NCBI GenBank assembly: GCA_026008535.1
Contig: BRKX01000013.1
Coordinates: forward strand, 56,307,726-56,371,725
DNA length: 64,000 nt
Origin: Perilla frutescens
Taxonomy: Eukaryota; Streptophyta; Magnoliopsida; Lamiales; Lamiaceae
Direction of reading: 5' to 3'
The notes beneath the pieces are model-generated. The model searched no databases, was not told where the DNA came from, and saw nothing but the letters and a program-made list of their open reading frames with translations. The number at the start of each line of letters is the position of its first letter. Position 1 is the first letter of the stretch. The translations under genes were made by a program, and so were the position numbers. Below are positions 1 through 12,792 of the stretch, one piece after another.

Positions 1-1274
1 TTTATTTTACAAAAAATTAGTGTTTTATTTGTTTACTTTTAAAGTTCGTGCTAAATTTGCTACTATGTCCAAAATTCACAATTTTTAATGTAATTGACCC
101 TTTATTAAATTATAAAATAAAAAATAAGGGCCTCATTTTTCATCTCGACTTAGGTCATCAAATCATTAGAATCAGCTCTGACTGCAAGTGCATGGTATTA
201 TTGCAATGTGTAGAGAGTAAGAGTATCGCATCCTACATGGACTGAAGCTCAAAAAAATCACTAAACTAAAAAACAAATACCTTGTCAATATCTAGACCTT
301 GAAATTGAAATAGAGAAGGAATTATTATAGAAAGACAAAATAACATAAAACACAATAAAAGCAAATAGTAAATAACAATTAATGGAAACTGGGGATTCAA
401 GGGAACTTCTAATATAGTGCATCTCAAATTGGTTCATTAATTATTTAACCTTATTCAATTCAATAAAGGTGGAAAATCACTTTTTTATTATCAGACTGTT
501 CATAAAACATGTCATAACATAACGCAATAATGCTATGATAAATCTTCAAACATGCTACGATCAAACATTTTACCATACTAAAATTAATATTTATACATTT
601 TATGATGAAACTTGTAATCTTGCTACGATGAAAGGATACAAACATCCTACGTTCAAATAAAAATTCAAATACACAATAAAAACGAAGCGTAATATTAAAA
701 AAATTCAATCTCAAGCACAATTAAAATGGAATCATACAAAAAACAAATCAAGTTCAATGAAAAAAATTTAATCGTATAAAAATAATCACTAATATAAAAA
801 TATAACAAAAAATTAAATTGAATAAATCTCTCTGGTAATACATGGAGTCTCCATAAAAAATTGAACCGAACCCTGAATCTCCACCGGTACTCTGAGAACA
901 ACAAGATAAAAACTAATCGAATGAACCTCTTGTATAATCTGATCTCCACTAGAATTCAGAAAACAATGATTTCAAAACTAAACGAATTTGATAATTAATT
1001 CGAGCTCCACCGATATTCAGAAACAACAAATTGAAAAAAAAAAACGATCTGATTACAAGAAAAACAATGCCCTAGCCATGAGAACGAATGATTTGTATTG
1101 TATATAAGCGGAAATAGGTTGCAAATCTAATAAAGAAACATATCGCAAATCTAATAAGGAAACATAAGAATTATTAAATTACAGTTATACCCTCACATTA
1201 CTTAAACTTGCCATAAATATCAAAACTGTCACCACAAAACAAATAGGTGATCTTCACCATCTAAAGCAACAGGA
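1..1274. other. AT-rich intergenic DNA, no gene recognised
   Basis: Short open frames occur on both strands, but they are AT-rich chance frames with no recognisable domain. I see no RNA gene or clear repeat here. Confidence 0.5.
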
Positions 1275-1356
1275 TTGATGGTTAAGATTAGTTCCTAGTT
1301 CCCACAAGGGGGTTTAATTAGCCGTTTAGGTTCTCATTTGATCATCTCTGTCTCTC

Positions 1357-1368
<12 letters not shown>
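1275..1368. mobile_element. Terminal fragment of a (TA)n-flanked inverted-repeat element
   Basis: The segment contains 'agttcctagttcccac' and 'ggttctcatttgatcatc' followed by a CT/GT-rich stretch and then (TA)n. This is the same terminal arrangement as the right end of the element at 1421-1685. No matching left end is seen, so it is probably a truncated copy. Confidence 0.4.

Positions 1369-1420
<52 letters not shown>
1369..1420. repeat. (TA)n microsatellite
   Basis: About 26 TA units separate two transposon-like ends. It is the first of several TA tracts in the window that directly abut inverted-repeat elements. Confidence 0.95.
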
Positions 1421-1423
<3 letters not shown>

Positions 1424-1685
1424 GTGGGTTCAAATAGGAACCAATCCCCCCGTGAGAACCTAGGAACCAATCTAACATGAGAGATTTATATTGCTAACAT
1501 CAAGAGATTATGTTGCTAACATGAGGTAAACTCATTTTGCTAACTTGACGAGATCATAATATTAGCAACACATTGCTAATATGTTAGCGATTATACACAC
1601 TGCTAATATGTGACTAATAATTTACTAATATGTTTGGTTCCTAGGTTCTCACAGAGGGATTTGGTTCCTATTTGATCATTTCCCT
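1421..1685. mobile_element. (TA)n-flanked TIR element, family 1, short copy
   Basis: The left end 'ggggtgggttcaaatagg' is mirrored by the right end, whose reverse complement begins 'agggaaatgatcaaatagg'. Both continue with 'aacctaggaaccaa'. The 265 bp interior repeats a 'ttgctaac / attagcaa' motif on both strands. It lies between two TA tracts. No coding capacity. A longer copy of the family is at 55575-56698. Confidence 0.75.
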
Positions 1686-1698
1686 ATATATATATATA

Positions 1699-1947
1699 GG
1701 GGTTGGTTATAATGAGAACAGTGCTTCATGTGAGAACGTGAGAACGGGCTTGTTTAGTGTAATTTCAGTGCTTTTCTTATTTTATTTTGGTGCTAAATCA
1801 TCTAGCAATAAAATACAATAAGAAAAGCATTACAAAAAAAAATTAAAAAATTGCATCAAAATACAGTAAGAAAAGCACTAAAATTACACTAAACAAGCCC
1901 GTTCTCACGTTCTCACATGAAGCACTGTTCTCATTTGAACCAAATCC
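1699..1947. mobile_element. (TA)n-flanked foldback element, family 2
   Basis: A near-perfect hairpin. The left arm has 'gagaacagtgcttcatgtg' and 'gagaacgggcttgtttag'; the right arm carries their reverse complements almost unchanged. It is bounded on both sides by TA tracts. The first bases (gggg-ttggtt) resemble those of family 1, but the inner arms differ. It is non-coding, and transcription would give a long double-stranded hairpin. Confidence 0.8.
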
Positions 1948-2862
1948 TATATATATATATATATATATTCATTCTAATTAAATAAAAAATTCTGTATTTT
2001 TTCCCGTTAATTTTTTTCTTTGTAGTGATGAATATAGTAGCTCCGACTCATAGATGTTATTTTCTTTATATATGGTGGTGCTATAAAGTGAGCGATAAAA
2101 TCATTTAGTCCACATTTTATATCCACTATCAAATTTAATATTTTAAAAATATTTATTATAAAATTAAAATTTATTATGGTATAAGTAATCACACTACACT
2201 GAGATCGTACAAAATATGTTTTTTTAAAACAAAAATAAAAAAAAAAGGTATAAAAAAATAGTAAAATAATCGAAAGAAATAAAACAGAAAACAAAGCAGT
2301 AGAAAACGATAAAGAATATAAAAAATAATAATACTTGTGTGCTCTCGAGCGCATGAGGTCACGAGCCGCACTAGGCGTGTGAGATTCACGTGCCAAGGTG
2401 GGAAATGATCTGGGAGCGGGTTTGGACCATATTTGACCCGTTATCGTGAGAGACTCGTTTCACGATTTTACAGAAGTTTTTGACAATAAATTATGATTGA
2501 TACCAAAATTTTGACCTAAACACAAATTATATAACAATAGTCTATTAGCACATGTCGGCACATCCTAAATTATGATTTTAATTATGATGGTGATGATGAT
2601 TGTTTTCTAAATTAAGGAAGCGCTATAATTACAAGCTGGTGGGTTCACCAATCTCCCAATTTTTGATAAAAACGCCTATTCCAAAATAGCGACTTTATCA
2701 TCACAGCTTTCATCACCTCTGAGCACAAGTTTGCCATTCGAAGAAATTCAGTCCCCTAATTTTATTTTAATAAAGTCTCGATCGCAATAATAAGAAATTT
2801 CACCAATTCAACGAAACTACATACATACCATATCACAAATAATAGAGGGTACTAATTAGCAA

Positions 2863-2912
<50 letters not shown>

Positions 2913-3818
2913 AGAAAGAATCATTCACGGAGGAAACACGAACCAGAGTTTTATAAATTGTCTGCATCATCCATATAACATTATGGCCTCATGGTTAGGA
3001 TGCATCATCCTCCATGTAAGAAAGCATGCAAGAACATCAAGACGTGTTATGGACCATATATCAACAATTTGCATGATTTTGAGTATTGAATTTTCTGTAA
3101 ATGGCGGTGAAGATGTAATGAGGATGGACTGTTTATATAGTCTTATAATTAAACCAACGAAATGGTGCATGTTGGTTACAAATTAAACAGTCGATCTGTT
3201 GAAACTTATTCAATAGACGTGTTATGTTGGTTGCATTGTCTTTTAACTTTTTTGTATATGGAAATACAATTAATCATTTTAAAAATAATAATATAATTAT
3301 GAGTTTTCAAATAAAAATCATCCCCTAATTAATAAACAAATAAAAGTTGAGTTTTTTTTAAAATAAAAATACACACAATTAATTATTTTCAAAATAAAGT
3401 AATTATATATGAATTGTCAAATTTGAGGTGTCTCCTAATAAATGGATGCGTACATTCAGTGTTTTTTAATTTTTTTTGTATTAAATTTATGCACTATTCA
3501 AATATTATTTCCAAAAAATACAAAAAATAAAAATAAAAAAATCAAGGAATTTTGAATTGTCAAAATTACTCCTACTATTCTGTTTTTATATAGTATATAA
3601 ATAACCTCTATTTTTTATTTTTTTTTGTACTGCACAAATTTGTATAAAAGTTTGGGACACTAAATGGTGTCGTAACTGATAGAGTATTACTACATATATA
3701 TTTTGATGTCATTAAAGTGCTGATATACAGTGAATTAATCAATATTTTAAAACTCAATGTCGTAATTGATGTTTTACAGCGACATCTCTATTATTGTGTT
3801 GCAAAAGGGGTGTTTCCA
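1948..3818. other. Intergenic DNA with (TA)n tracts
   Basis: This stretch contains a TA tract at about 2865-2909 and a region at 2940-3190 that is open in both directions without recognisable protein similarity. I see no supported gene. Confidence 0.5.
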
Positions 3819-3997
3819 CGGACGAGATCCTCTATTCCGATTTCATATTTCATCTTGTATTCCAAATCATTAGATTTATGACATGTGTATTTAAAAAATT
3901 AAATAATTATCCACTAAAAAAATTAAATACACATAACATAAATCTAATGATTGGAATATAAGATGAAACACGAAATTGGAATAGCGGATCTCATCCG
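3819..3997. mobile_element. 179 bp foldback MITE with 9-bp target duplication
   Basis: Arms of about 75 bp pair from 'cggacgagatcctctattcc' on the left to its inverted counterpart ending 'ggaatagcggatctcatccg'. The flanks are gtgtttcca (3810-3818) and gtgttgcca (3998-4006), a 9-bp duplication with one mismatch. A 9-bp duplication is typical of Mutator-like elements. It lies about 100 bp past the 3' end of the kinase gene. Confidence 0.75.
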
Positions 3998-4099
3998 GTG
4001 TTGCCACAGTGCATTTTTGTTGTAGTATTCCATTATATCCTCACAACTTCCGCAAATATTTTCTTGGTTTGGAATTGAATTGAAGCACTTTCACATTAA

Positions 4100-7000
4100 T
4101 TATCTAGGCCCTGATAGTTCTTCATCACTAACGTCACTATCACTAGAGATGATCCACTCCGAAAGCGGTAGTTGGACCTTCAAAGAGGAGAAGTGTTCCC
4201 ACCTCTGAGCCAAGCCATCTCCATCTCCATCTTCCAACATCCTCACAACTTCCGACATCGTGGGACGTCGCTCTGGATCATCTTGTGTGCAGATTAGACT
4301 TATTTGCAGCAACTTCTCCATCTCTTCATCTACATAATTACCTCTAAGATCTTGATCAACCATCAATTCAAATTTCTTATCCTCGAAAAATATCTTTTTT
4401 ACCTACAAAATTATAATTCCTTATGACCAATATATCAAGATATAATTTTAAATGCAGCTCATACATTTGGTCTTAAAATATGAGCACATTTTGGAAAAAC
4501 ATGACATCTCACAACAGAGTATTGAAAGTCGTCTTACAATGAGTGAAAAGGCAAGACAGACTCACCCAATCCAGTAACATCATGCCGTCATCATTGGCGA
4601 GGCGAGCAAGATCAAAAGCTCGTTGTCCTGTGTCGAGCTCAAGAAGAAACACGCCATAACCAAAAACATCAGCTTTCTGTGAACACTTACCAGTTGATAA
4701 GTACTCAGGAGCTATATGACAAATTGTTCCTCTAACTATTCCATCATCATCGCTGTCCGTGTATTTGGCGAAGCTGAAGTCAGCAACAACTGCTTCAAAC
4801 TCCTCATCCAGCAATATATTTGCAGCTTTAATGTCACGATGAATGATACCCCTCACGCATTCATGATGCAAATAAGCTAAACCCCTTGCAGCTCCCAGTG
4901 CTACCCGTAGTCTAATCGCCCAGCTTAGCGGAGGTTGTGATTCATGTCTTTCTGGAGTCATTCAGCAAGGTCACAAGGACACATCATTTTTGGATAAAAA
5001 AAGTTCAAGAATTTAAATTTGTAAGTAATTGAATGCATTTATGCTAAATCTCACAAGAAAAACTCGACTACAGTAACATAAGAGTGACTCAAGTAACTAT
5101 ACTAACCGGAGGCGCAAACTCGGCCGCCGAGTTATAAATTTTAGGGGTTTAATCAGGATAAAATTTAGTTTGAGTGTCAATGTGGTATTTGGCAAATAGT
5201 TTTGGGGGTAAATTGGATTTAGTAAAAGTTGTTTGTAGCATCTAATGTATAAAATATTTGTTTTTAGCCACTTGGACTCCCCTTTGCTGTGTTCGGTGAT
5301 TGTGCAATCCCGTTCGTGTAGTATTGTAAATTTATATTGTTGCATGACTACGTCGTGATGCTGCACGAATGCACTCAGTCATGATGTTGCAAGAAAGCAC
5401 TCGGTCATGAACACTCGTTCGTGTGGCGCTATCAAGTTTGTAAATTTGTACTATTGCACAACTAATCATGATGTTGCACGAATGCACTCAATCATGTTGC
5501 ATGAATGCACTTGGTCATGAAAGTTGAAACCCCACTTGTGTAGCGATGTCAATTTAATTCTTACTTGTCTAGACTGCATCTCATTCATGCACCCAAATAA
5601 TATAATGCACCCTAGTCGTGGTCCACACAATTATTTTTCTTTTTAAATGAAGGCTAATCAAATATATCATTGAAAGTGGCCAAATTAAAAATTATATTTT
5701 TTAATTAATTAGTGACTAACAACATAGTTTACTAAGTGAAAATGATTATATTTTTTTATATTTCCACTTATTAATATATGTCATTACATGAGCAACACTC
5801 CTGTTGGACGGTCTCATTTTTTTGTGTTTTTCTCCCAAAAATATATACTATAAATGTAGTTATTAAACCCTAAAATTGATTGATTAATTATTAATAAAAT
5901 TAAAGGTTTTTGAACTTGTGATCCACTAAACGGTCTAATTAATATAAATTTTGTGATATTATATATATATACATGCGAAACATGAAGACATGATCGATCA
6001 AACAAAGGAATCGAAGTTGATTGAGGTGCTTACCTCTTAAGCATGACGCCACACTTCCATTCGCCATGTAAGGAGAAACGAGCACCCGTTCTGTTTGCGT
6101 ATCGCAAAACCCACGAAGATGAAGTACATTGCGATGTGCAACAATGCCACTGATTTCTATTTCTTTCTCGAACATGACTTGATCAGAGTCTGCTGCTCTC
6201 AATCTCTTAACTGCCACCAGAGAGCCGTCTGCCAACCGGCCTTTATAGACTTTACCATATCCACCACGTCCAAGGAAATTTTCGTTGCTAAAGTTATCTG
6301 TTGCATCAAGCAGCTGTCGTAGAGAAAAGCTCTCAAGTCCAAAATGATCCTCTTTATCAACAGTTGGGAACATATAAGTTACTAGTATACTATATCTGGT
6401 ATATATATGCATACAAAGTTTGTTTCAAGCCACTTCAAAACTAACCAGAAATGCCAACCAAATCTCCGTCTATATCATAGTAACTGGGTTTCCTTCTCCA
6501 AAGCAGAGCAGAAAATAGCTTCTGTGTGATACTCGCAGACGTATTTTTCTTATCTGCAATGGTCATTAATTTTGACAGATTAATTTCTCCTAATAAGACC
6601 AAGCAAAAAGACTTTTACTAAACTTGATTATGGTGTACAGCACCTAAGAATCAAGACAACAGCACTAGATTTCTTTGTTCGATACTCGCTTGTTCTCTCT
6701 TACACTCTTAACACAAACGAACTAATCTCCTATTTAATTATAGGCCATCCAAATCGGTTACCTCACCGAATTTAGGTACATAGGCTAGCTTCTAGAGTTT
6801 GATTAAACTATTGCAACTACAAAAACAAGTGCAACTTGGGAAATCAGGCAATGCAACGTGTCGAGTTGCATGTTTTCGATTGATCGATTACTCCAGAGAT
6901 AGATATATATCCACTATGCCAGATTTTCCTTCAATTTTATATTGGTTGGAATTCTAACCAAGTCTATCATATATATTGATATGGTTAGACAAATTAGTAA

Positions 7001-8120
7001 TTGATCTATTAAGCAAATTAATAATTAAGTTTTTATGAGTGTACTTTCGAGTAAAGTATACTTTTGATTTCATAAGAATTTAGTGCAAACACGTACTTTT
7101 AGTTTAGTCCAAAAACTAATGTATAATATTGGTTCTAAATTTAATTTTTTCGACAGTTTTGGTCCCACAATTTATATTTCAACACGTTTGGTCTCAAAAA
7201 CTAACGAACTATACTTTATATCCGTTAAGCACCTATTTTGGATTGAAATTTGAATAATTGGTTCTCGTCCACTTCCATCATATAAACTCTAAACCAATTG
7301 CAATGAAATCTAATAATGTTTGTTACAATAATATAGTAATCACATAATTAAATATATACGGATATGATTACAAAATGAAAAAAAAAAAGAAAAAAGAAAA
7401 GAACACGAGATATGATTAGTTTGGTTGTCCTATCTAATTAAGGGTGAAAAATAAAGGGAATTAAGCGAAAATTTTAAACAAAAACAGGTACTTAATGGAT
7501 GTTAAATATATATAGTTTGTTAATTTTTTGGACCAAAAATGTTGAAATATAAACCGTGGACTAAAAATGTCAAAAAAAATAAACTTGGGATCAAAATTGT
7601 ACATTTTAGGACTAAAGGTATTTGAACCTCATTCGTATGTAACTAAAAGTGTAATTTACTTGTGTACTTCCGTATGTATCTGTATTATAATATATATATC
7701 TTCTAATATATGGAACTTGTTGAACGATTAATCACCATTAATCATATCCAATATCATCTAAGTAAGCTCCTATTACATACGAAACCTGTAGATATCGATT
7801 CATCAAAGTAAACGACGACCAAGATATATAAGATAAAAGACTAACCTTTGACGACAGAATGGTTTGTAAGTGGATGTTGAGGAGATGGAGATGAGGAAAC
7901 ATGGCTCCAACTGTTACTGGAAAAATTGAAAGATTATCAAATTGAATATTATGTGAAATAACATAAGTAATAATCGAAGTTAAAAATAGACAATTTACCT
8001 AAGAACTCGTTGGCTGAAATCAGAAGAAACGGTGGTGATGGAGTCTTGATGACAGAGTTGCCAAATCTGGTCTCTCTTGAGCACTGCTACTACTAGCCTC
8101 TCCCAGTTATCCCGAGACAT
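4100..8120 (-). CDS. SERK/BAK1-like protein kinase lacking LRR ectodomain (6 exons)
   Basis: The exons are 7999-8120, 7846-7916, 6446-6553, 6034-6381, 4566-4951 and 4100-4402. All junctions are GT/AG and the phases join to one 445-residue frame ending in ELSGPR, the characteristic SERK tail. The kinase domain spans about residues 131-410: glycine loop 138-143 (GRGGYG), VAVK lysine 159, HRD 254-256, APE 297-299. SERKs normally carry a signal peptide, five LRRs, a Pro-rich spacer and a membrane helix. Here residues 1-100 form a short hydrophilic N-terminus (MSRDNWERLVVAV...) followed by an SERK-like juxtamembrane WRRKP, with no LRR or membrane segment, so the product is probably cytosolic. The DFG motif reads DFS (274-276). 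The activation loop is three residues shorter than in BAK1 and lacks the Thr residues before the conserved RGT. Reduced or altered activity is therefore an inference. A foldback transposon sits in intron 2. The exon model is mine and no transcript was available. Confidence 0.85.
5340..5535. repeat. Degenerate short repeats in kinase intron
   Basis: Variants of 'gatgttgcacgaatgcactc' and 'tcatgatgttgcaagaaagc' recur about four times within the intron between exons 4 and 5. They are imperfect and no larger element is evident. Confidence 0.5.
7048..7661. mobile_element. Foldback MULE-like element in kinase intron 2
   Basis: The arms carry 'tttagtccaaaaac' and 'ggttctaaat' on the left and inverted counterparts on the right ('gggatcaaaattgtac', 'ggactaaagg'). 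The flanks gtgtacttt (7039-7047) and gtgtacttc (7662-7670) make a 9-bp duplication with one mismatch. It is non-coding and about 614 bp. It lies wholly inside an intron, so it need not disturb the protein. Confidence 0.7.
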
Positions 8121-9480
8121 GGTGTTTCTCTTTCTCTCTCTAGATTAAATCTTCATCAACATTGTATGGAATTTGGAAAGGGAACAATTTGTTTCTGCTT
8201 TGGATGAAACTGCGGTGAAAATAGTACAAACGCGTTTCCCAATTCCCAATCAAGAAAAGTAGATGTGACTCAGCAATTCCAGCATGATCGTGGGTCCTTC
8301 CAAAGAAAAAGGGGTCCGGATCCAATTTGTAAAAAGGAAACAAAATAATACACTTATGTTAGACCGTGTAACGATCACGCGATTTAATAGACAGATCAAA
8401 TATATTCAAAAATTCTCAAACACACCAAAATGCCCAATTTCCGCGCGCGTGAGATACATGTTCTCCCCCGCGCGATGCGTGAATCTCAAGTGCCCACCCT
8501 CTCCCTTTTCGGCTTTTTTCCAATTTTTTTTAATTTTTTTTACAATATTTTATTAATTAAACTTGAATTAATTTAAAAAATTAAAAAACACAACTCCAAA
8601 TTTTCAATAAATGAAATTTTAAGAATTGAGCCTCAATCTCCCCAACCCTCGAATTTCACGACGCTTAGAGCATATCCAACCATTTCCTCTACCTCTAACC
8701 CTATTGTAGAGAAAAATGTAGTGTGGAAATAAATACATCTCCAACCATATTCTACATTTTACCTTATAATAGAATATTCTACTTTTATACATTCTAATAT
8801 GTAAGTTTTTTTTTATCAAATTATTTTGTAGCGTATATATTTTTCAAATATATTTATGTTTAATTTAATATTATTTAATAATAATTAAAAATAATTTAAT
8901 TTAAATTAATTTATAAAACTAAATTTTATTTGAATATAATTTCTACAATTCAACGACAAAATTTCTTAACATATTCAATTACAGTGGATTCACCAATATT
9001 GTGGTAATTTTAATTTAATGCAATGTATTTTATGTTATTTTTATGTATTATTGTAGTAATTTTAGTTTAGTGTAATGTATTTTATGTTATTTATTTTATT
9101 TTACATTTTTTAATTTTTTATGATTGCATTATGATTTTTTTATTATACTAAGTGAAATTAAACATAATATTAAACCTAAAAATAACATCATTTACATTAT
9201 TACTAGATTAATAAAAACAAAAGAAGAAAATTAATGTAATAGAGCAAAAATTAAAAAAGAACACAAATGTAAAGGAAAAAAAGAAAAAATAAAAAAAAGG
9301 ATAGATGGTGAATAGTACCCATTTTCATATAAAGGGTTACTGTTCACGCCATTAACAATAGAGGAAGGGGTGGCAGTGGGTGGAGTGAATTTTGGGAAAA
9401 CGGAGCATCCGCGGTGATGTGAAATTTTATTTAAACTCAAATCATGCTCATAAGTGGATAAGCAAATCATAATACAAAAT
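8121..9480. other. 5' flank of kinase gene and probable AT-rich TIR element
   Basis: A CT-rich leader lies directly upstream of the kinase start. At about 8660 'gagcatatccaacc' and at about 9395-9413 the reverse complement of 'gatgctccg' look like the ends of a common plant MITE type ('gagcatc...'), enclosing AT-rich filler. Element boundaries are uncertain. Confidence 0.35.
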
Positions 9481-10737
9481 GAAGCAAGGTTGAATCCACA
9501 AAAAAAAAAAGAATTAATTTAGCACATACTTTGACATTAGCTTCTATTTGTTATATAGACGATGGAATTAAGATTCGTTTGATTTAAAATTAAGTAAACA
9601 TTAAAAAGCAAAGTAAAAAAAATTAAAATTAACAAACAAGTTGGACAATTAAGGAAATGAACACTCTAGAGTTGATTTTATTGGATTACTTAACACAAAT
9701 CAAATTATAATGGATGTTTAATTCTCAATTCAAGATTACAAAGACGAGCACTAACATATCATAAATCTCATCTCGAAGCATTTAGAACGTGGGGGCACAC
9801 ACCTAGGAATTATTGTCTCCAATTAATTAATTAAAGTGTGCTTACCAAGAATACTAAAGACCTATACCTTAACAACTATCTTAAACCTGCCAATTTTGTT
9901 GACAATTATCTTTTGAATTCTAGGTTCCTATGTTAAAGCTCATCTCTCGAATTTTGAATCAACATACATAATCATACTATTTAATTATCAATTATTTCTC
10001 ACCAATCAATAATAAATAACACTCATACATAGCATAAATCCAAAACATAGTCAAGAAACATTAAACAATATCCAACATAAAATTCATTCATGTCTCATAA
10101 TCCAACTAAAACCACCCAAGAGTATTAAAGATTTAACTCCTCACAATAACATAGATAACCAAAATCTCTATAAGAATGAACATGATTTTAATAAAATTAA
10201 AGAACAAATAAACCCAGATGGAAGTTTTGACCTTCAAATCTTGCTCCAACTTTGTTCTTCTTAACTTTGTTCTTCTTGCACAACCTTCAATTCCATTTCT
10301 CTTCTCTTATTTTCCATGTATTTCTCTTTCTGAAAGTGGTTAAAAGTGAAATGGAATGACCTAATTTTGAATTGGAGTGGATTTTTATAGTGGAGGAATA
10401 AAATGATCAAAAGAAAATAAAAAATGGATGAAAATGACTAAAAATCAGAATATTAGTGCACGGGGCACGATTATGAGAAAGTCGGCTTTGGAGTCGTGTT
10501 CTAGATGAAGAATATCAAGGTTTAGAAGGCTCTACAAAGCGGGATTTGGCTCGCACTTTAGGGTCACGTCTGTGGTACTCTGGGTCAAAACCCGTAAGAG
10601 ATCGTGCGTCGGGGTCACGCCTGGAAGAAGCTGAAAACACGACCCCGAGGAGGTTGCGATTTCAGCACGTCTCTAGCAGCTTCTACGATTTTACTTTGTT
10701 TTCGCTCGTGTCTTGGATGATTGACCTGATTTAATTT

Positions 10738-10947
10738 GCAACGCACTCCTTATTTGATTTACTATCATCCAATAGCCTTAAATCCTTCAAATTTGCATTA
10801 ATTAATCCTTCATTTCCTATAAAATTCAAACAAAAAAATAAAACTTCCAAATCGGGAGGTTAAAAGTGCAATTTGGGTTAAAGCACGTGATAAACTCTTC
10901 AATTAACATAATTTAAACCTCAAAATACTGTGAAAAACACCACTTAT
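10738..10947. repeat. Direct repeat, left copy (Gypsy remnant)
   Basis: This copy matches 12582-12792 over its full length with scattered substitutions. Both start 'caacgc(a/g)ctcctta' and end near 'aacaccactyatc'. The right copy overlaps the start of the protease remnant, so these may be an internal duplication rather than true LTRs. Confidence 0.8.
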
Positions 10948-12144
10948 CCCAAACTTAGAAGATTATTTGTCCCTAAACAATGAAGAAAAGAGAAGAAAGT
11001 TTACATGTTGAAGTACGGATAAAATGATATTAATTGCTTCAGATATTCAAAACACAATATTCAAAGATCAACATGCTTAGACAAATTCTATAATGCATTG
11101 CCAAAATAGCTTACAACCTCTCAAAGTTAGAAAGATCAATTTTCACTCTAGTGTTTAGGTTATAAGTGTCTGCAATCTAAATCAAGTTATATAAGTAGTC
11201 AACCATATGCTTGTAAAGTGGCTATTCTCTCCACCATCTATGTGTACTTTTAAACAAGAATCATTAAGGGCTGTAACAGAGGCTCTTTGGTAAGGTAAAA
11301 ATCGTTTGGCCAAGTGATTATCAAGAATTAATCATAAAAATCCAAATTTTGCATTACCAACCAAGTAGAACTACGTAAGTTCTCTTGCACTTTCTCATGA
11401 TAAACAATATTACTATCCTTCATTGCTCTTGCTTTTCAATGATCTAATGTGAACACATTTTTTTCTTTTCAACTCCTTTTTTTTCAGTAAAGTGTTCATT
11501 TCAAATTTTTTTTTCTTTTCATTGTGAGAGCTAAGAAGAGTTAATTTGCATTTTCAACTCAAATACTCTAAAATATGATTTTTATTTCAAGCACTCCAAA
11601 CTTGTCATAAGCATTAGTTCCTCATCACTAATTATTCTCAACCCCCAAGTAAAACTTAAAAACATAGTCTTAAGGCTCAAATGGGCTAACAATGGATTTA
11701 TACTGTCGCAATGGTAAAATTTTGATAGAGTAGGCTAGACAAAAGATGACCTTAAATCCTTTTCAAGTCATCAAACACACTACTGTAATCTCAAGTTAGA
11801 CACAATGCAAGTTCAAAAGATAAAAAAATATGTATGATTATGACACAACAAGGAAAAGATTGTAAAAGTAAAATAATCTTTGGCTCAAAAACTCTTATGG
11901 GTTCAATCAAGCTCAAGAGGCAATGCATTTAAGAATCTATCAAAAGAAATCTATACAAATCATAGCATGCTTTCATGTCATTTTTCCAAATAAAATCAAT
12001 ATCATTATAAGCAACTCAATAACCCAATCCACACTCCAACTATTTAATTTAACAACAAATATCCACAAGACCAAAAACCAAAATCTAAAACCTCCGATTA
12101 TTAAAAGAAAGTAAACGTGAAATTTTACCAGAATTTTAATACAA

Positions 12145-12616
12145 CTACATGTAGAACAAAACGGAAATAAACAAAAAGGAGTTCAAGGAAATGAGGAATG
12201 AGGAATTCAACTCTTGCACTCGAAGAGTGAGTTCCCCTTTTTCCATATCGATCAAGGCTCCTTCGGTGCTAAAAAATGGCCTTCCTAAGATACGAGGTAC
12301 ATTCTCATCCTCCATATCAAGAATTATATAGTCCATGGGAAAAATGAACTTGCCAACTTTCACATGTACATTTTCAAGAATCCCTTTTGCATCCATTTGC
12401 AAGGTTAAGGACGTAGCCTTAAGCCCTCCAATTAAGATTAAGTTTCTTAAACAAAGATCGCGACATAAGATTCATGCTTGCCCACAAATCACACAATGTA
12501 TTCCTAACAAATCTTTCACTAATTCCACAAGAGATAACAAAGCTTCCCGGATCATCCCAAGGTCTTGAATCCCTTAAATTTACAACGCGCTCCTTATTCG
12601 ATTTGCTATCATCCAT
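12145..12616 (-). pseudogene. Gypsy gag-pol aspartic protease fragment, frameshifted
   Basis: Two minus-strand frames together resemble the retropepsin-like segment of plant Ty3/Gypsy polyproteins. The upstream part (12419-12616) has PGSFVISCGI and a DLWASMNLM segment, where the family usually has an active-site D-L/T-G-A/S type motif. The downstream part (12145-12402) has VKVGKFIFPMDYIILDM and ILGRPFFSTEGALIDMEKGELTLRV. The two parts are in different frames. The remainder of pol is missing. This is a dead fragment. Confidence 0.85.
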
Positions 12617-12792
12617 GGTCTTGAATTCCTCAAATTTGTATTAATTCATCCTCCATTTCATATAAAACTCAAACAAAAAACAGAACTTCCAAACCCAGAA
12701 GGTTAAAAGTGCAATTTAAGCTAACACACGTGCTGAACTCTTCAATTAACATCATTTAAAATCTCAAAATATTGTGCAAAAACACCACTCAT
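12582..12792. repeat. Direct repeat, right copy (Gypsy remnant)
   Basis: Partner of 10738-10947, spaced about 1.84 kb from it in the same orientation. Its left part encodes the N-terminus of the protease remnant on the minus strand. Confidence 0.8.
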
